Shown piece after piece: positions 16,155 through 25,542 of a stretch of DNA of 64,000 bases. The stretch spans positions 89,022-153,021 of the forward strand of contig NZ_BDBD01000013.1 of the NCBI RefSeq assembly GCF_001612805.1, given 5' to 3'. The notes under the pieces were generated by a model. It saw only the letters and a program-made list of their open reading frames with translations. It searched no databases and was not told where the DNA came from. Position 1 is the first letter of the stretch, and every line of letters begins with the position of its first letter. The translations under genes were made by a program, and so were the position numbers. Origin of the DNA: Nocardia coubleae NBRC 108252. GTDB lineage: Bacteria > Actinomycetota > Actinomycetes > Mycobacteriales > Mycobacteriaceae.

Positions 16155-17600
16155 ATGACAGCGGAGCACACGGCGGACGACGACGATTCGTCCCTCGGAC
16201 GCCTCGGTTCGCGTCCGCGTCTGCGTCTGCGCCGCCCGTTCTGGCGTCCGCTCGAACGCGCGACCGCCGACAACATCGTCGCCGCGCCCACCCCGCTGCG
16301 GCCGATCGACCTCACCGACGACGCCGAGGTGTCGCAGGTGCTCGATCTGGCGGTACGGGTGGGTGAGGTGGTGCTCGCCGCCGGTACCGGTGTGGGCGAC
16401 ACCTCCGCGCAGGTGCGCTTCATCGCCTCTACCTACGGTCTGGACAAATGCGATATCGACGTCACCTTCGACGCCATCCGCATCTGGGCCGACCGCGGCC
16501 CGTACCTGCCACCGGCCAGCGATATGCGGGTGGTGAAGTACCGCTCGCTCGACTTCACCCGCCTCGCCGCCGTCGACCGGTTGACCCGGCGCATCCGCAC
16601 TCAGGTGGTTCCGGTGGAGAACGCGCACGCCGCGCTCGACGAGATCGTCTCCGCCCGGCACCCGTATCCACGCTGGGTCTCGACGGCGGGCTGGTCGCTG
16701 CTGGCCGCGGCCATCGCGGTGCTGCTCGGCGGCGGCGTGATGCTCGCGGTGATCAGTTTCGCCACGACCGCCGTCATCGACCTGGTGAACCGGGCGCTGC
16801 ATCAGCTCGGTCTGCCGTTGTTCTTCCAGAACATGATCGGTGGCGTCATCGCCTCGACTCCCGCGATAGCGCTGGCCGCGTTCAGTGACCAATGGCGAGC
16901 CGATGCGGCGCTGATCGTCGCGGCGGGGATCACTGTGCTGCTGTCCGGATTGCAACTGGTCGGTTCGGTACAGGACGCCATCACCGGTGCGCCGGTCACC
17001 GCCGCGGCCCGCATGCTCGAAGTGGTGATGATGACCGGCGGCATCGTCGCGGGCATCGGTCTGGCCCTGCGGGTTTCGACGATTCTCGGGATCGAGGTGC
17101 CCGAGATCGCGGCGAACGCGGGTCGCGATACCGAGTTCCTCGCGCTCAAGCTCAGTGCCGGTGCGGTGGCGGCGGTCGCGTTCGCCATGGCCTGTTACGC
17201 CGAGCGGCGGGCCTTGTTCGCGGCCGGTCTCAGCGGTGCGGGTGGCACCGCGGCCTACCTCGTCGTCCAGGACATCGGGTTCGGGCCGGTCGTCGCCTCG
17301 GGTGCGGCGGCCACGCTGATCGGCATGGCCGGTGGTCTGATGGCGCGGCGCGCGCTCACTCCGCCGCTGGTCGTCGCGGCCGCGGGCATTACGCCGCTGC
17401 TGCCTGGTCTGAAGGTGTACCGAGGGCTGTACGCCTTGCTCGAGGACGAAACGCTGCTCGGGTTCGGGCAGATTCTCGGTGCCTTCGGCGTGGGGTGCGC
17501 GCTGGCGGCCGGCGTCATTCTCGGTGAATGGTTCGACCGGTTGCTCAGCCGCCGCGGCACACCGCGCGACTTCGACCCGACCTACACCAGCGACCGCTGA
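16155..17600 (+). CDS. thrE: Threonine/serine exporter family protein (ThrE-like)
   Basis: 481 residues. N-terminal soluble DUF1212 half (about 60-180: VLDLAVRVGEVVLAAGTGVGDT, MRVVKYRSLDFTRLAAVDRL) followed by about ten membrane helices, the fused ThrE layout known from Corynebacterium glutamicum. Family members export threonine and serine. The C-terminal segment includes VVAAAGITPLLPGLKVYRGL, typical of the second domain. Start ATG 16155 chosen over an earlier ATG since the conserved part begins well downstream. It ends 1 bp before the convergent DUF5994 gene. Confidence 0.88.
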   Translation: MTAEHTADDDDSSLGRLGSRPRLRLRRPFWRPLERATADNIVAAPTPLRPIDLTDDAEVSQVLDLAVRVGEVVLAAGTGVGDTSAQVRFIASTYGLDKCDIDVTFDAIRIWADRGPYLPPASDMRVVKYRSLDFTRLAAVDRLTRRIRTQVVPVENAHAALDEIVSARHPYPRWVSTAGWSLLAAAIAVLLGGGVMLAVISFATTAVIDLVNRALHQLGLPLFFQNMIGGVIASTPAIALAAFSDQWRADAALIVAAGITVLLSGLQLVGSVQDAITGAPVTAAARMLEVVMMTGGIVAGIGLALRVSTILGIEVPEIAANAGRDTEFLALKLSAGAVAAVAFAMACYAERRALFAAGLSGAGGTAAYLVVQDIGFGPVVASGAAATLIGMAGGLMARRALTPPLVVAAAGITPLLPGLKVYRGLYALLEDETLLGFGQILGAFGVGCALAAGVILGEWFDRLLSRRGTPRDFDPTYTSDR

Positions 17601-17601
17601 C

Positions 17602-18015
17602 TCAGACCGCGCCCATCAGCGTGCGCGGTCCGTCGGCGGCGGTGTCGGCCGGTGCCGGATCCTGGATACGGGGCTTGCCCGCGGCCCAGCGCATCTGGCT
17701 GCGCGCGGCGGCCGCCTCGGTGGAGGCGGGGATGACGAGTAGTGCGAGGCTCGCGCCGTTGCTGCCGACCAGGTGCATGATGCGCGCGGCCTCGTCGGCG
17801 CCGGATTCGTCGGCGGTCCAGTCGAATCCGAGCTGGGCCAGCTTGCCGATCTGCGGGCCGACCGCGGTGACCAGCTGGTGCATCTCGGTCATCGGCGCGT
17901 CGGTGCGCGGCCACCAGGCGCCGTCGATCGGGCCGGGTGCCGTCTTGCGGTCGCGCAGCATCAGCCGGATCGGGCCCGCCGTGTCGCGACCGATAGTCGT
18001 GTCAGGTGTACTCAC
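17602..18015 (-). CDS. DUF5994 family protein
   Basis: 137 residues. The opening RLMLRDRKTAPGPIDGAWWP is the recognisable signature of this actinobacterial family. No catalytic motif is seen. The GTG start has GAGGAAA 6 nt upstream. The 216 bp between this start and the tRNA terminator hold no gene. Confidence 0.75.
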   Translation of the reverse strand: MSTPDTTIGRDTAGPIRLMLRDRKTAPGPIDGAWWPRTDAPMTEMHQLVTAVGPQIGKLAQLGFDWTADESGADEAARIMHLVGSNGASLALLVIPASTEAAAARSQMRWAAGKPRIQDPAPADTAADGPRTLMGAV

Positions 18016-18231
18016 GAAAGTTTCCTCTTGGTGTGTTCGGCAGGCGCTCTCGGCGCCGGCCGGTGTGCGCCGTCGGTTTCGACGGGCACGAAGCCTTTAA
18101 TACCCAGTTCCGCTGTGTCTGCACGCGCGATTTATCGCGGCGACGACGGCGGTCGGGTGCGGTGGGGGTCTCCCGCACCATCGGGGGTCACTCTACGGAC
18201 ACCCACCGACAGATCCACCGGATTAAACGAA

Positions 18232-18265
18232 CAGGGCCCCGACCGGCGAACCGATCAGGGCCCTG
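18232..18265 (-). terminator. Intrinsic terminator of tRNA-Ser
   Basis: Stem CAGGGCCC (18232-18239) with GGGCCCTG (18258-18265), extended by imperfect pairing inside. On the minus strand it begins 3 nt after the tRNA CCA and is followed by TCGTTTAATC. Confidence 0.75.
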
Positions 18266-18268
18266 CTG

Positions 18269-18356
18269 TGGCGGAGGATAGGGGATTTGAACCCCTGAGG
18301 GCGTTAACCCAACCCGCGTTCCAGGCGAGCGCCATAGGCCACTAGGCGAATCCTCC
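18269..18356 (-). tRNA. tRNA-Ser (anticodon GGA)
   Basis: Class II tRNA with encoded CCA (18269-18271). Seven-base acceptor stem GGAGGAT/ATCCTCC, discriminator G, anticodon loop CTGGAAC giving anticodon GGA, a long variable arm, and T-loop GGTTCAAATCC. It reads UCC and UCU serine codons. Confidence 0.95.
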
Positions 18357-18423
18357 GTGGAGCAGCATAGCGGGTCGACGGGGGCCGATGCCAAACCGGC
18401 CCCCGTCCTACCCCGCTGACCTG

Positions 18424-19425
18424 CTATTTCTTCAGTGCCGTCAGGACCTTGCGGACCTGGGTTTCGGCGGCCGAGCGCAGGGTCGACTTGTCGACACTGC
18501 CCATCTTGTCCACCTCGATCTCCACCTTCACCGAGATATTGCTGTCGTGCGCGGCGACCACGTAGATGTAGTCGTTCGGGATGGAACCGTAGATGCGCTG
18601 CTCGTAGGCGTAGTACGCCTCCGTGCCGAGGCCGCTGAGCGGACCGTGGTCGTAGTCCTTACCGGTGGTCTTGGTGTCGTAACCCTTCCAGCGCGAGTAG
18701 TCCGATTCGGTCTCGTAGCTGGACTTGAACGCCACCTCGAGCGAGATCTTCGCGCCGGTGCCGCTGCGGCCGGAGTCCTGGTTCTTGGCATCGCAGTTGT
18801 AGGAGCCGCCACCGCCGTACTCCGAGGGCTCACGCTCGGTGTGCGTGGTCGTCTCCCTGGTCGAGGACCACTGGTTGAGCACCGTGAGGTCGATCAGGTC
18901 GCAGGCGTTCTTGCCCTTCTGGAAGGCATAGTCACCTTCCCATTCGGACGGGTTGGGACCGAACGGGTTGGTCTCGTCGGCCTTGTTCGCGGCGAACGCG
19001 ATGAGGCCGATCACCAGCACGCCGACCAGCAGCACCGCGCCGCCGACGATCCACCACACGGCCTTGTTGCCCGACGACGGCGGACGCGGCGGCGTGCCCC
19101 ACTGCTGGGCCGGGTACTGCGGTGGGGCCGCGAACGGCTGTGCGGTGGCGCCTGCCTGGTAGGGCAGGCCGGTGTAGGGCTGCGGGTTGGCACCGCTCTG
19201 GTACGGCGTCGCCGCCGGGGGAGCGGTGTAGGGGTTGGCGCCGCTGTGCTGCGGTGCGGGCGGCGCGGTGTAGGGGCCGGGCGTGCCGATGTCGCCGCGC
19301 AGGATGGTCGGATCGGCCTGCTGTGGTGGCTGACCCGAGTCGGGGCCTGGGCGTTCCCACCACTGCACAGTCGGGTCGGACGGCGGTACGTCGCCGCCGG
19401 GCGGTTGCTGGTTCGGGCCGGTCAC
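18424..19425 (-). CDS. Membrane-anchored protein with Pro-rich cytoplasmic N-terminus
   Basis: 333 residues from GTG 19425. About 125 residues of Pro/Ala/Gln-rich disordered sequence with repeated NPYTAPP and PYQSGA units, then one membrane helix (AVWWIVGGAVLLVGVLVIGLI), then an extracytoplasmic domain of about 180 residues with two cysteines (ACDLIDL, SYNCDAK) likely to form a disulfide. The pattern resembles Nocardia/mycobacterial DUF3558-like or lipoprotein-type cell surface domains, but I cannot name a family. The gene at 37413-38159 has the same layout. Confidence 0.8.
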   Translation of the reverse strand: MTGPNQQPPGGDVPPSDPTVQWWERPGPDSGQPPQQADPTILRGDIGTPGPYTAPPAPQHSGANPYTAPPAATPYQSGANPQPYTGLPYQAGATAQPFAAPPQYPAQQWGTPPRPPSSGNKAVWWIVGGAVLLVGVLVIGLIAFAANKADETNPFGPNPSEWEGDYAFQKGKNACDLIDLTVLNQWSSTRETTTHTEREPSEYGGGGSYNCDAKNQDSGRSGTGAKISLEVAFKSSYETESDYSRWKGYDTKTTGKDYDHGPLSGLGTEAYYAYEQRIYGSIPNDYIYVVAAHDSNISVKVEIEVDKMGSVDKSTLRSAAETQVRKVLTALKK

Positions 19426-19509
19426 GCGCGGAACCCCCTCGTAGTCATGGGGAACCGGGCCCCCCTTGCCGATATCGCACTGATCGTAGCCAGCTTCGTC
19501 AGGCGATGA

Positions 19510-19521
19510 CGTATCTATACG
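19510..19521. promoter_or_regulatory. Possible TetR operator
   Basis: Inverted repeat CGTAT-CT-ATACG, 51 bp upstream of the TetR start, followed by CTACGTACA. Linked to the TetR gene only by position. Confidence 0.3.
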
Positions 19522-19571
19522 CCTACGTACACTGGTTCTTCCGTCGTCGGGCGAGCAGAAACGGAGCACAC

Positions 19572-20132
19572 GTGGGCGTCGCGCGAACACCACGCGAACG
19601 GTGGATCGAAGAGGGGCTGCACGTGCTCGCCACCTCGGGTGTCGACGCGGTGCGAGTGGAAGCGCTCGCCAAACGCATCGGCGTCACCAAGGGCGGTTTC
19701 TACGGCTACTTCGCCGACCGCGAGGCCCTGCTGACGGCGATGCTGGAAGCCTGGGAACGCGAGGCCGTCGACGAGGTGCTCGCCAAGGTCGACAACGCGG
19801 GCCTCGATCCCAAGAACCGGGCGCGCATGGCCGGTGTCCTCACCCTCTCGGATCACCGGCTGCTGCCCATCGATCTGGCCGTTCGCGACTGGGCCCGCCG
19901 TGACGACGACGTCGCCACCCGCCTGCGCCGCGTCGACAACGCGCGAATGGCGTTGCTGCGCGAGACGATCGGCGAATTCTGCGATGATCCCGATGAGGTG
20001 GAAGCCCGCGCCCTGCTCGCCTTCTGCGCCGTGATCGGCGGGCACTTCCTCGCCGCCGATCACGAGGGCCGCACCCGCGTCGAGGTGCTCATCCGAGCCG
20101 CCGACCTGCTGTTCGAACCCCGAAATCGCTAG
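19572..20132 (+). CDS. TetR family transcriptional regulator
   Basis: 186 residues. Helix-turn-helix: RERWIEEGLHVLATSGVDAV, IGVTKGGFYGYFADREALL. GTG 19572 has GGAG upstream; an in-frame ATG at 19506 would add 22 residues rich in aromatic and basic residues that do not look conserved. The C-terminal domain (LPIDLAVRDWARRDDDVATRLR) is of the type common in mycobacterial TetR proteins. Target unknown. Confidence 0.85.
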   Translation: MGVARTPRERWIEEGLHVLATSGVDAVRVEALAKRIGVTKGGFYGYFADREALLTAMLEAWEREAVDEVLAKVDNAGLDPKNRARMAGVLTLSDHRLLPIDLAVRDWARRDDDVATRLRRVDNARMALLRETIGEFCDDPDEVEARALLAFCAVIGGHFLAADHEGRTRVEVLIRAADLLFEPRNR

Positions 20133-20148
20133 TACGCGCGATTGCGGC

Positions 20149-20154
20149 TACACT
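20149..20154 (+). promoter_or_regulatory. -10 element of the SRP RNA promoter
   Basis: TACACT lies 6 nt before the inferred 5' end of the SRP RNA and just after the TetR stop. No good -35 is visible. Confidence 0.45.
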
Positions 20155-20160
20155 GGCCGA

Positions 20161-20250
20161 CGGATCCCGCGCGGCGCGCATCCTGTGAACTCCCCCAGGG
20201 CCGGAAGGCAGCAAGGGTCAACGGGCTCTGCCGGGTGCGCGGGGTCCCCT
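20161..20250 (+). ncRNA. ffs: Signal recognition particle RNA (4.5S type)
   Basis: Contains the invariant apical SRP domain that binds Ffh (GGCCGGAAGGCAGCAAGGGT, then GGGCTCTGCC) and closing stem GATCCCGCGC/GCGCGGGGTC. Length about 90 nt is right for the small bacterial form. It guides nascent membrane and secreted proteins to FtsY/SecYEG. Ends are estimated from the stem. Position next to the Rv3722c-type gene and dnaX matches mycobacteria. Confidence 0.93.
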
Positions 20251-20253
20251 TAA

Positions 20254-21672
<1,419 letters not shown>

Positions 21673-21684
21673 CCACGAACGAGG

Positions 21685-21717
21685 CCCCGCGTACCCCGCT
21701 TGCCGGGATACGCGGGG
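21685..21717. terminator. Bidirectional terminator
   Basis: 14-bp stem with one mismatch (21685-21698 with 21704-21717), 5-nt loop, followed by TTTCGTCATTTCTT. It lies between the aminotransferase and a convergent methyltransferase. Confidence 0.85.
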
Positions 21718-21722
21718 TTTCG

Positions 21723-22526
21723 TCATTTCTTGTGGGCCAGGGTCGCGAAGACGGTGACCGAGATGTGGGTGTGGCCTCGGGCCGCGGCCTCTTGGAGGTC
21801 GGTGCGGAGTTGGTCGCGGGCTTCGGGGGTGACGGTTCCGCGCAGGACCGCGAGGTCGGCTATGCGGTTGACCAGGGCGCCCGCGCCGATGGTTCGGTCC
21901 TGGACCAGGGCGTGGGAGCCGATCTCGTCGACGGTCAGGCCCGCGTCGGTGAGGAGGCCGGCCAGTCTGCGACCGGAGAAGGGGTTGGTGGTGCCGGAGA
22001 TCAGGGTGTCGATCACCGCGCGGGCCACCTCGGGGGCGCCGGGGTGGATGATGGCGGTCGCCCAGTCGGCGTCGACGACCACCGCGCGGCCGCCGGGGCG
22101 CAGGACGCGCGCGATTTCGGTCGCGGCGCGGGCGGGGGCGGTCAGGTGCTGGAAGACGCGTTCGCACAGAACGGCGTCGAAGGTGTTGTCGCCGAAGGGC
22201 AATCCGTAGGCGTCGCCGGAGACGAAGGTGGCGGTGGAGCCGCGTTCGGTCGCGCGCCGGGTGGCGGAGGCGAGCAGATCCGGGTCGGGTTCCACGCCGA
22301 CGGCGGTGCCACGGGGGCCGACCGCGTCGGCGAAGGTGAACACTTCCGAGCCGGTGCCGGAACCGATGTCGAGCGCGCTGTCGCCGGGCCGCAAACCGAG
22401 TCGTTCATGGGTCCAGGCGCCGAGAGCGCGCACGCCGGGCTGTGTCACCTCCAGGTCATGGGCATCGATCAGCTGGGGTTGTCCCGCCCGATCGAAACGG
22501 TCCGGGCGTGGGGTGTAATCCGTCAT
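21723..22526 (-). CDS. Class I SAM-dependent methyltransferase
   Basis: 267 residues from ATG 22526. SAM-binding motif I is LDIGSGTGSEVFTFA, with the acidic GVEPDPDLLASATRRA, motif FDAVLCERVFQHL and post-motif RVLRPGGRAVVVDADW. The UbiE/Methyltransf_11 type acts on small molecules; substrate unknown. Divergent from the HhH-GPD gene with a 45-bp gap. Confidence 0.88.
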   Translation of the reverse strand: MTDYTPRPDRFDRAGQPQLIDAHDLEVTQPGVRALGAWTHERLGLRPGDSALDIGSGTGSEVFTFADAVGPRGTAVGVEPDPDLLASATRRATERGSTATFVSGDAYGLPFGDNTFDAVLCERVFQHLTAPARAATEIARVLRPGGRAVVVDADWATAIIHPGAPEVARAVIDTLISGTTNPFSGRRLAGLLTDAGLTVDEIGSHALVQDRTIGAGALVNRIADLAVLRGTVTPEARDQLRTDLQEAAARGHTHISVTVFATLAHKK

Positions 22527-22571
22527 TCGTACCGCCGATGTGGGTGCAGTGAAATGTGTCACGATGAATAT

Positions 22572-23150
22572 ATGACCCGAACGCTGTGCCTTGCCCAGGA
22601 CGCCGAGGCCGATCAACTACTCAGCACCGACGATTTCGCCTTGCTGCTCGGCATGCTCCTGGATCAGCAGTACCCGATGGAACACGCCTTTCGGGGGCCG
22701 CAGAAACTGGCCGGGCGAATGGGCGGATTCGATCTGCGCCGTATCGCCGAGGCCGACCCGGCCGAATTCGAGGAACTCGCCGCCACCCCACCCGCCATCC
22801 ACCGGTACGGCCGCTCGATGGCCCGGCGCGCGCAGGCGCTCGCCAACTACATCATCGAGCACTACGACGGTGTACCAGCGAAGATCTGGACCGAGGGCGA
22901 CCCCGACGGCAAGGAAGTGCTGCGCCGGTTGCAGGACCTGCCGGGCTTCGGTGCGCAGAAGGCGAAGATCTTCCTCGCCCTGCTCGGCAAACAACGCGGT
23001 GTGCAACCGGCGGGCTGGCGAAAAGCGGCGGGTGCCTACGGCGACGAGGGTTCGCGCCGTTCGGTCGCCGACGTCGTCGACGCCGAAACCCTCGCCGAAG
23101 TAAGGGAATTCAAGAAACAAGCGAAAGCGGCGGCCAAAGCGGCCGAGTGA
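22572..23150 (+). CDS. HhH-GPD family protein (TIGR03252 type)
   Basis: 192 residues. The first half (LLLGMLLDQQYPMEHAFRGP) and a helix-hairpin-helix LPGFGAQKAKIFLALLGK (about 122-139) place it with base-excision-repair-like HhH-GPD proteins. It lacks the C-terminal 4Fe-4S cysteines of EndoIII/MutY and is shorter. DNA glycosylase activity is unproven for this actinobacterial subgroup. The C-terminus is Lys/Ala-rich. Confidence 0.85.
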   Translation: MTRTLCLAQDAEADQLLSTDDFALLLGMLLDQQYPMEHAFRGPQKLAGRMGGFDLRRIAEADPAEFEELAATPPAIHRYGRSMARRAQALANYIIEHYDGVPAKIWTEGDPDGKEVLRRLQDLPGFGAQKAKIFLALLGKQRGVQPAGWRKAAGAYGDEGSRRSVADVVDAETLAEVREFKKQAKAAAKAAE

Positions 23151-23219
23151 ATTCGGCGATTGTGATCTCGGTGCGTTTATTCCTCGTCAGGCGAACGCGT
23201 TTACCGGAAGCTTTCCGGC

Positions 23220-23915
23220 ATGAAGATGAGGAAGTTCGCCGTGGTTGCGGCACTGTTGACCGTGGCGACCGGGGTCACCGCGGGCACCGTCAACGCGGCG
23301 CCCGAGCAAGCAGCACCGATCAACTACACCGCCGAGGTCGTCGACGAGTCGAGGGCCGTCGTCACCACCGACGCCGGATCGCTGGTCACCGAGGACGGTG
23401 CGTTCAAGATCAAAGCCGCCGATGGAACCACCGTCGCGGCCACCCCGCTGACGTTCCGGCTCGACGAGTTCGAGTTGCCGATCGCCGCCGAGATCTCGGG
23501 TAACACCGCCACCCTCACCCCGCAGCTCGACCCGGCCAAGGCCGTGTACAAGCCGGTCGCCCTGCCGTACGAGGACAAGGCGCCCTGGAAGTCGGAGTAC
23601 GAGCGTGAGCAGGCGGCCTGGTCGCGCCTGACCTCGACGATCGCGATGGGCGCGACCATCGGCACCCTGGTCGGCGGGCTCGGCGGGGCCGCCGCCGGTT
23701 GCATCGCGGGTGCGGCGCTCGGCCTCGTCGCCACCGGTGCGCTGCTCACCCTGTTCGGCCTCGGCCCGCTGGGCGGATGCGTCGCGGGTGCGGCCGCCGT
23801 CGGCTTTCTCGGCGTGATCGCCGGGCAGCTGTTCGTCACCGGCCCGGTAGCCGTCGCCGCCGCGATCCAGTACTTCACCACCATCAACCAGCCCTTCACG
23901 CCACCGGCCAAGTAG
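23220..23915 (+). CDS. Secreted protein with glycine-zipper-like hydrophobic C-terminus
   Basis: 231 residues. Sec signal peptide MKMRKFAVVAALLTVATGVT ending at an AxA-type site (VNAA). A soluble domain (INYTAEVVDES, PLTFRLDEFELPI) is followed by long Gly/Ala-rich hydrophobic stretches (GATIGTLVGGLGGAAAG, LGPLGGCVAGAAAVGFL). I recognise the layout as a family frequent in Nocardia, without known function; membrane insertion or pore formation is possible. Confidence 0.75.
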   Translation: MKMRKFAVVAALLTVATGVTAGTVNAAPEQAAPINYTAEVVDESRAVVTTDAGSLVTEDGAFKIKAADGTTVAATPLTFRLDEFELPIAAEISGNTATLTPQLDPAKAVYKPVALPYEDKAPWKSEYEREQAAWSRLTSTIAMGATIGTLVGGLGGAAAGCIAGAALGLVATGALLTLFGLGPLGGCVAGAAAVGFLGVIAGQLFVTGPVAVAAAIQYFTTINQPFTPPAK

Positions 23916-23924
23916 GCCACCCGC

Positions 23925-23963
23925 GCACGAACCCCTCCCGGCGTCGTCGGGAGGGGTTCGTGC
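23925..23963 (+). terminator. Intrinsic terminator
   Basis: Perfect 16-bp stem (23925-23940 with 23948-23963), 7-nt loop, right after the secreted-protein gene. It isolates the following leader-peptide promoter. Confidence 0.85.
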
Positions 23964-24048
23964 TGTGTCACAGCACCATTACGCCTTCCGCCGCACCGCG
24001 CTGACCTGGTGATTTGCTGTGTGTCACCGCACAATTCGCCGGTCGGCC

Positions 24049-24077
24049 TTGGATGGGTGGCGATTCGGTGTTAATTT
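24049..24077 (+). promoter_or_regulatory. Promoter of the cysteine-rich leader
   Basis: -35 TTGGAT (24049-24054), 17-bp spacer, -10 TAATTT (24072-24077). The spacing puts the transcription start at or next to the A of the ATG at 24085, so the leader mRNA is probably leaderless. Confidence 0.55.
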
Positions 24078-24084
24078 GATTGTT

Positions 24085-24192
24085 ATGTCCGGCAACCATC
24101 ACTTCGCCCCGCGGGTCACCTACGTGACCGCCGCGCTGGGTCTGCGGTTGCCGTTGACGCGCGAACTGTGTTGTTCCTGCCGCTGCAGCTGA
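24085..24192 (+). CDS. Cysteine-rich leader peptide
   Basis: 35 residues ending RELCCSCRCS, with four cysteines among the last seven residues (C29, C30, C32, C34). No ribosome site; likely leaderless. Leaderless polycysteine short ORFs are reported in mycobacteria as cysteine-responsive attenuators of sulfur genes. Stalling on the Cys codons when Cys-tRNA is low would place a ribosome over the base of the following hairpin. An internal GTG (24124) could also start a 22-residue version. Confidence 0.65.
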   Translation: MSGNHHFAPRVTYVTAALGLRLPLTRELCCSCRCS

Positions 24193-24257
24193 GCCTGTCG
24201 GGCTCGCGAGCTGCCACACCCCTCGTGTAGGCAAACCCGTTGGTGAAACGGGATTTT
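24185..24257 (+). promoter_or_regulatory. Attenuator: stop-codon hairpin plus intrinsic terminator
   Basis: Hairpin 1 spans the leader stop codon: GCAGCT (24185-24190) with AGCTGC (24209-24214), inner stem GAGCC/GGCTC, loop TGTCG. Downstream, CCCGTT (24236-24241) pairs with AACGGG (24247-24252), loop GGTGA, followed by ATTTTC: a terminator shape 17 nt before the ROK start codon. The control of the ROK gene is inferred. Confidence 0.5.
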
Positions 24258-24273
24258 CGGCAAGGAACTGCAT

Positions 24274-25542
24274 ATGTCTGCCCCCATTCTCGACCGCCCG
24301 ATTTCGCGGGTGGTCACCGGTCGTCCCCGAGTTTCGCGTCCCGTCGTCGCCCCTGAACTGCGGCGCAGCGACAACCCTGCCGCCGCCGTGCTGCGCGCGG
24401 CTGTCGGCGGCCCGATTTCCCGCGACAATGCCGCCCGGGCAACGGGTTTGAGCATCGCGACGGTGAACCGCCAAGTGGCCGCGCTGCTTTCGGCCGGCCT
24501 GCTGCGTGAACGCGCCGACCTCACCGCCGCCGGTGCGGTCGGGCGGCCACGGGTGCCCTTCGAGATCGACCACGACGCCTACCTCACCATCGGCATCCAC
24601 ATCGGCGCCGCGGCGACGAAAATCGTGGCCGCCGACCTGCGCGGCCGCATCCTCGGTGGGCTTGCCATCGCGACACCGCAGACCGGGCAGGACTTCGCCG
24701 TCACCACGGTCGCCCGCAGCGCCAAGGCGTTCCTGCAGCGCTGGCACCGGCGCACCCCGCTGTGGGCAGGCGTCGCCATCGGCGGCCGGGTCGACACGCA
24801 CACCGGTCTCGTCGACCATCCAAAACTGGCGTGGCAGGGCGCACCGCTCGGCCAGGTCCTCGGTGACGTGCTCGAGCTGCCGGTTTCCGTCGCACCCCAC
24901 GTTGAAGCGATGGCTGCCTCGGAACTGCTGCTGCCGACCTTCGACGCGCGCGGTCCGGAACAGCCCGCCGACCAGCCCGGCAGCAGCCTGTACTTCTACG
25001 TCCGCGAGACGGCGGGCATCGCCGTCACCCTCGACGGGCGGGTGCACACCCCGAGCAACGGCCCGGGTTCCATCGCGCACCTGCCCACCGGTTCGGACGT
25101 GCAGTGCACCTGCGGCAGGCGTGGCTGCTTGGAAGTGACCGTCGGCGATCGGGCGCTGCAGGCGCGTGCGGTCGGGCGCGGAATCATCCCGGCGCACAAC
25201 GGAACCGCGGGCACGACCATCGCCGACCTGTACCGGGCCGCCGAGTCCGGTTCCGAGGGCGCCCGCGAGCTGCTCGCCGAACGCGCGACCATGCTCGGCC
25301 AGACCGTCGCCCTGGTCCGCGACATGCTCAACCCGGACCGGGTGGTCCTTGGCGGACAGGCCTTCACCGGCTACCGCCCGGCCCTCGGCCACGTGGCCCG
25401 CGCGTTCACCCAGAGCACCCAGTTGCCCCCGACCGACATCCGCGTCAGCGGATTCGGCGGCAAGGTCCAGGAATTCGCCGCCGTCGTCACCTCGCTCAGC
25501 GCGTTGTACGCCGACCCGCTGGCCGCCCTGCGCCGGGTGTAG
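24274..25542 (+). CDS. ROK family transcriptional regulator
   Basis: 422 residues. N-terminal winged helix (about 40-90: ISRDNAARATGLSIATVNRQ, VAALLSAGLLRE) joined to a ROK sugar-kinase-like domain. The zinc-binding ROK signature C278-T-C280-G-R-R-G-C285-L-E is intact. ROK regulators usually sense sugars or sugar phosphates; no sugar gene is nearby. It sits behind the cysteine-rich leader, with AAGGAA as ribosome site. Its stop directly abuts the convergent DUF2207 stop. Confidence 0.9.
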   Translation: MSAPILDRPISRVVTGRPRVSRPVVAPELRRSDNPAAAVLRAAVGGPISRDNAARATGLSIATVNRQVAALLSAGLLRERADLTAAGAVGRPRVPFEIDHDAYLTIGIHIGAAATKIVAADLRGRILGGLAIATPQTGQDFAVTTVARSAKAFLQRWHRRTPLWAGVAIGGRVDTHTGLVDHPKLAWQGAPLGQVLGDVLELPVSVAPHVEAMAASELLLPTFDARGPEQPADQPGSSLYFYVRETAGIAVTLDGRVHTPSNGPGSIAHLPTGSDVQCTCGRRGCLEVTVGDRALQARAVGRGIIPAHNGTAGTTIADLYRAAESGSEGARELLAERATMLGQTVALVRDMLNPDRVVLGGQAFTGYRPALGHVARAFTQSTQLPPTDIRVSGFGGKVQEFAAVVTSLSALYADPLAALRRV

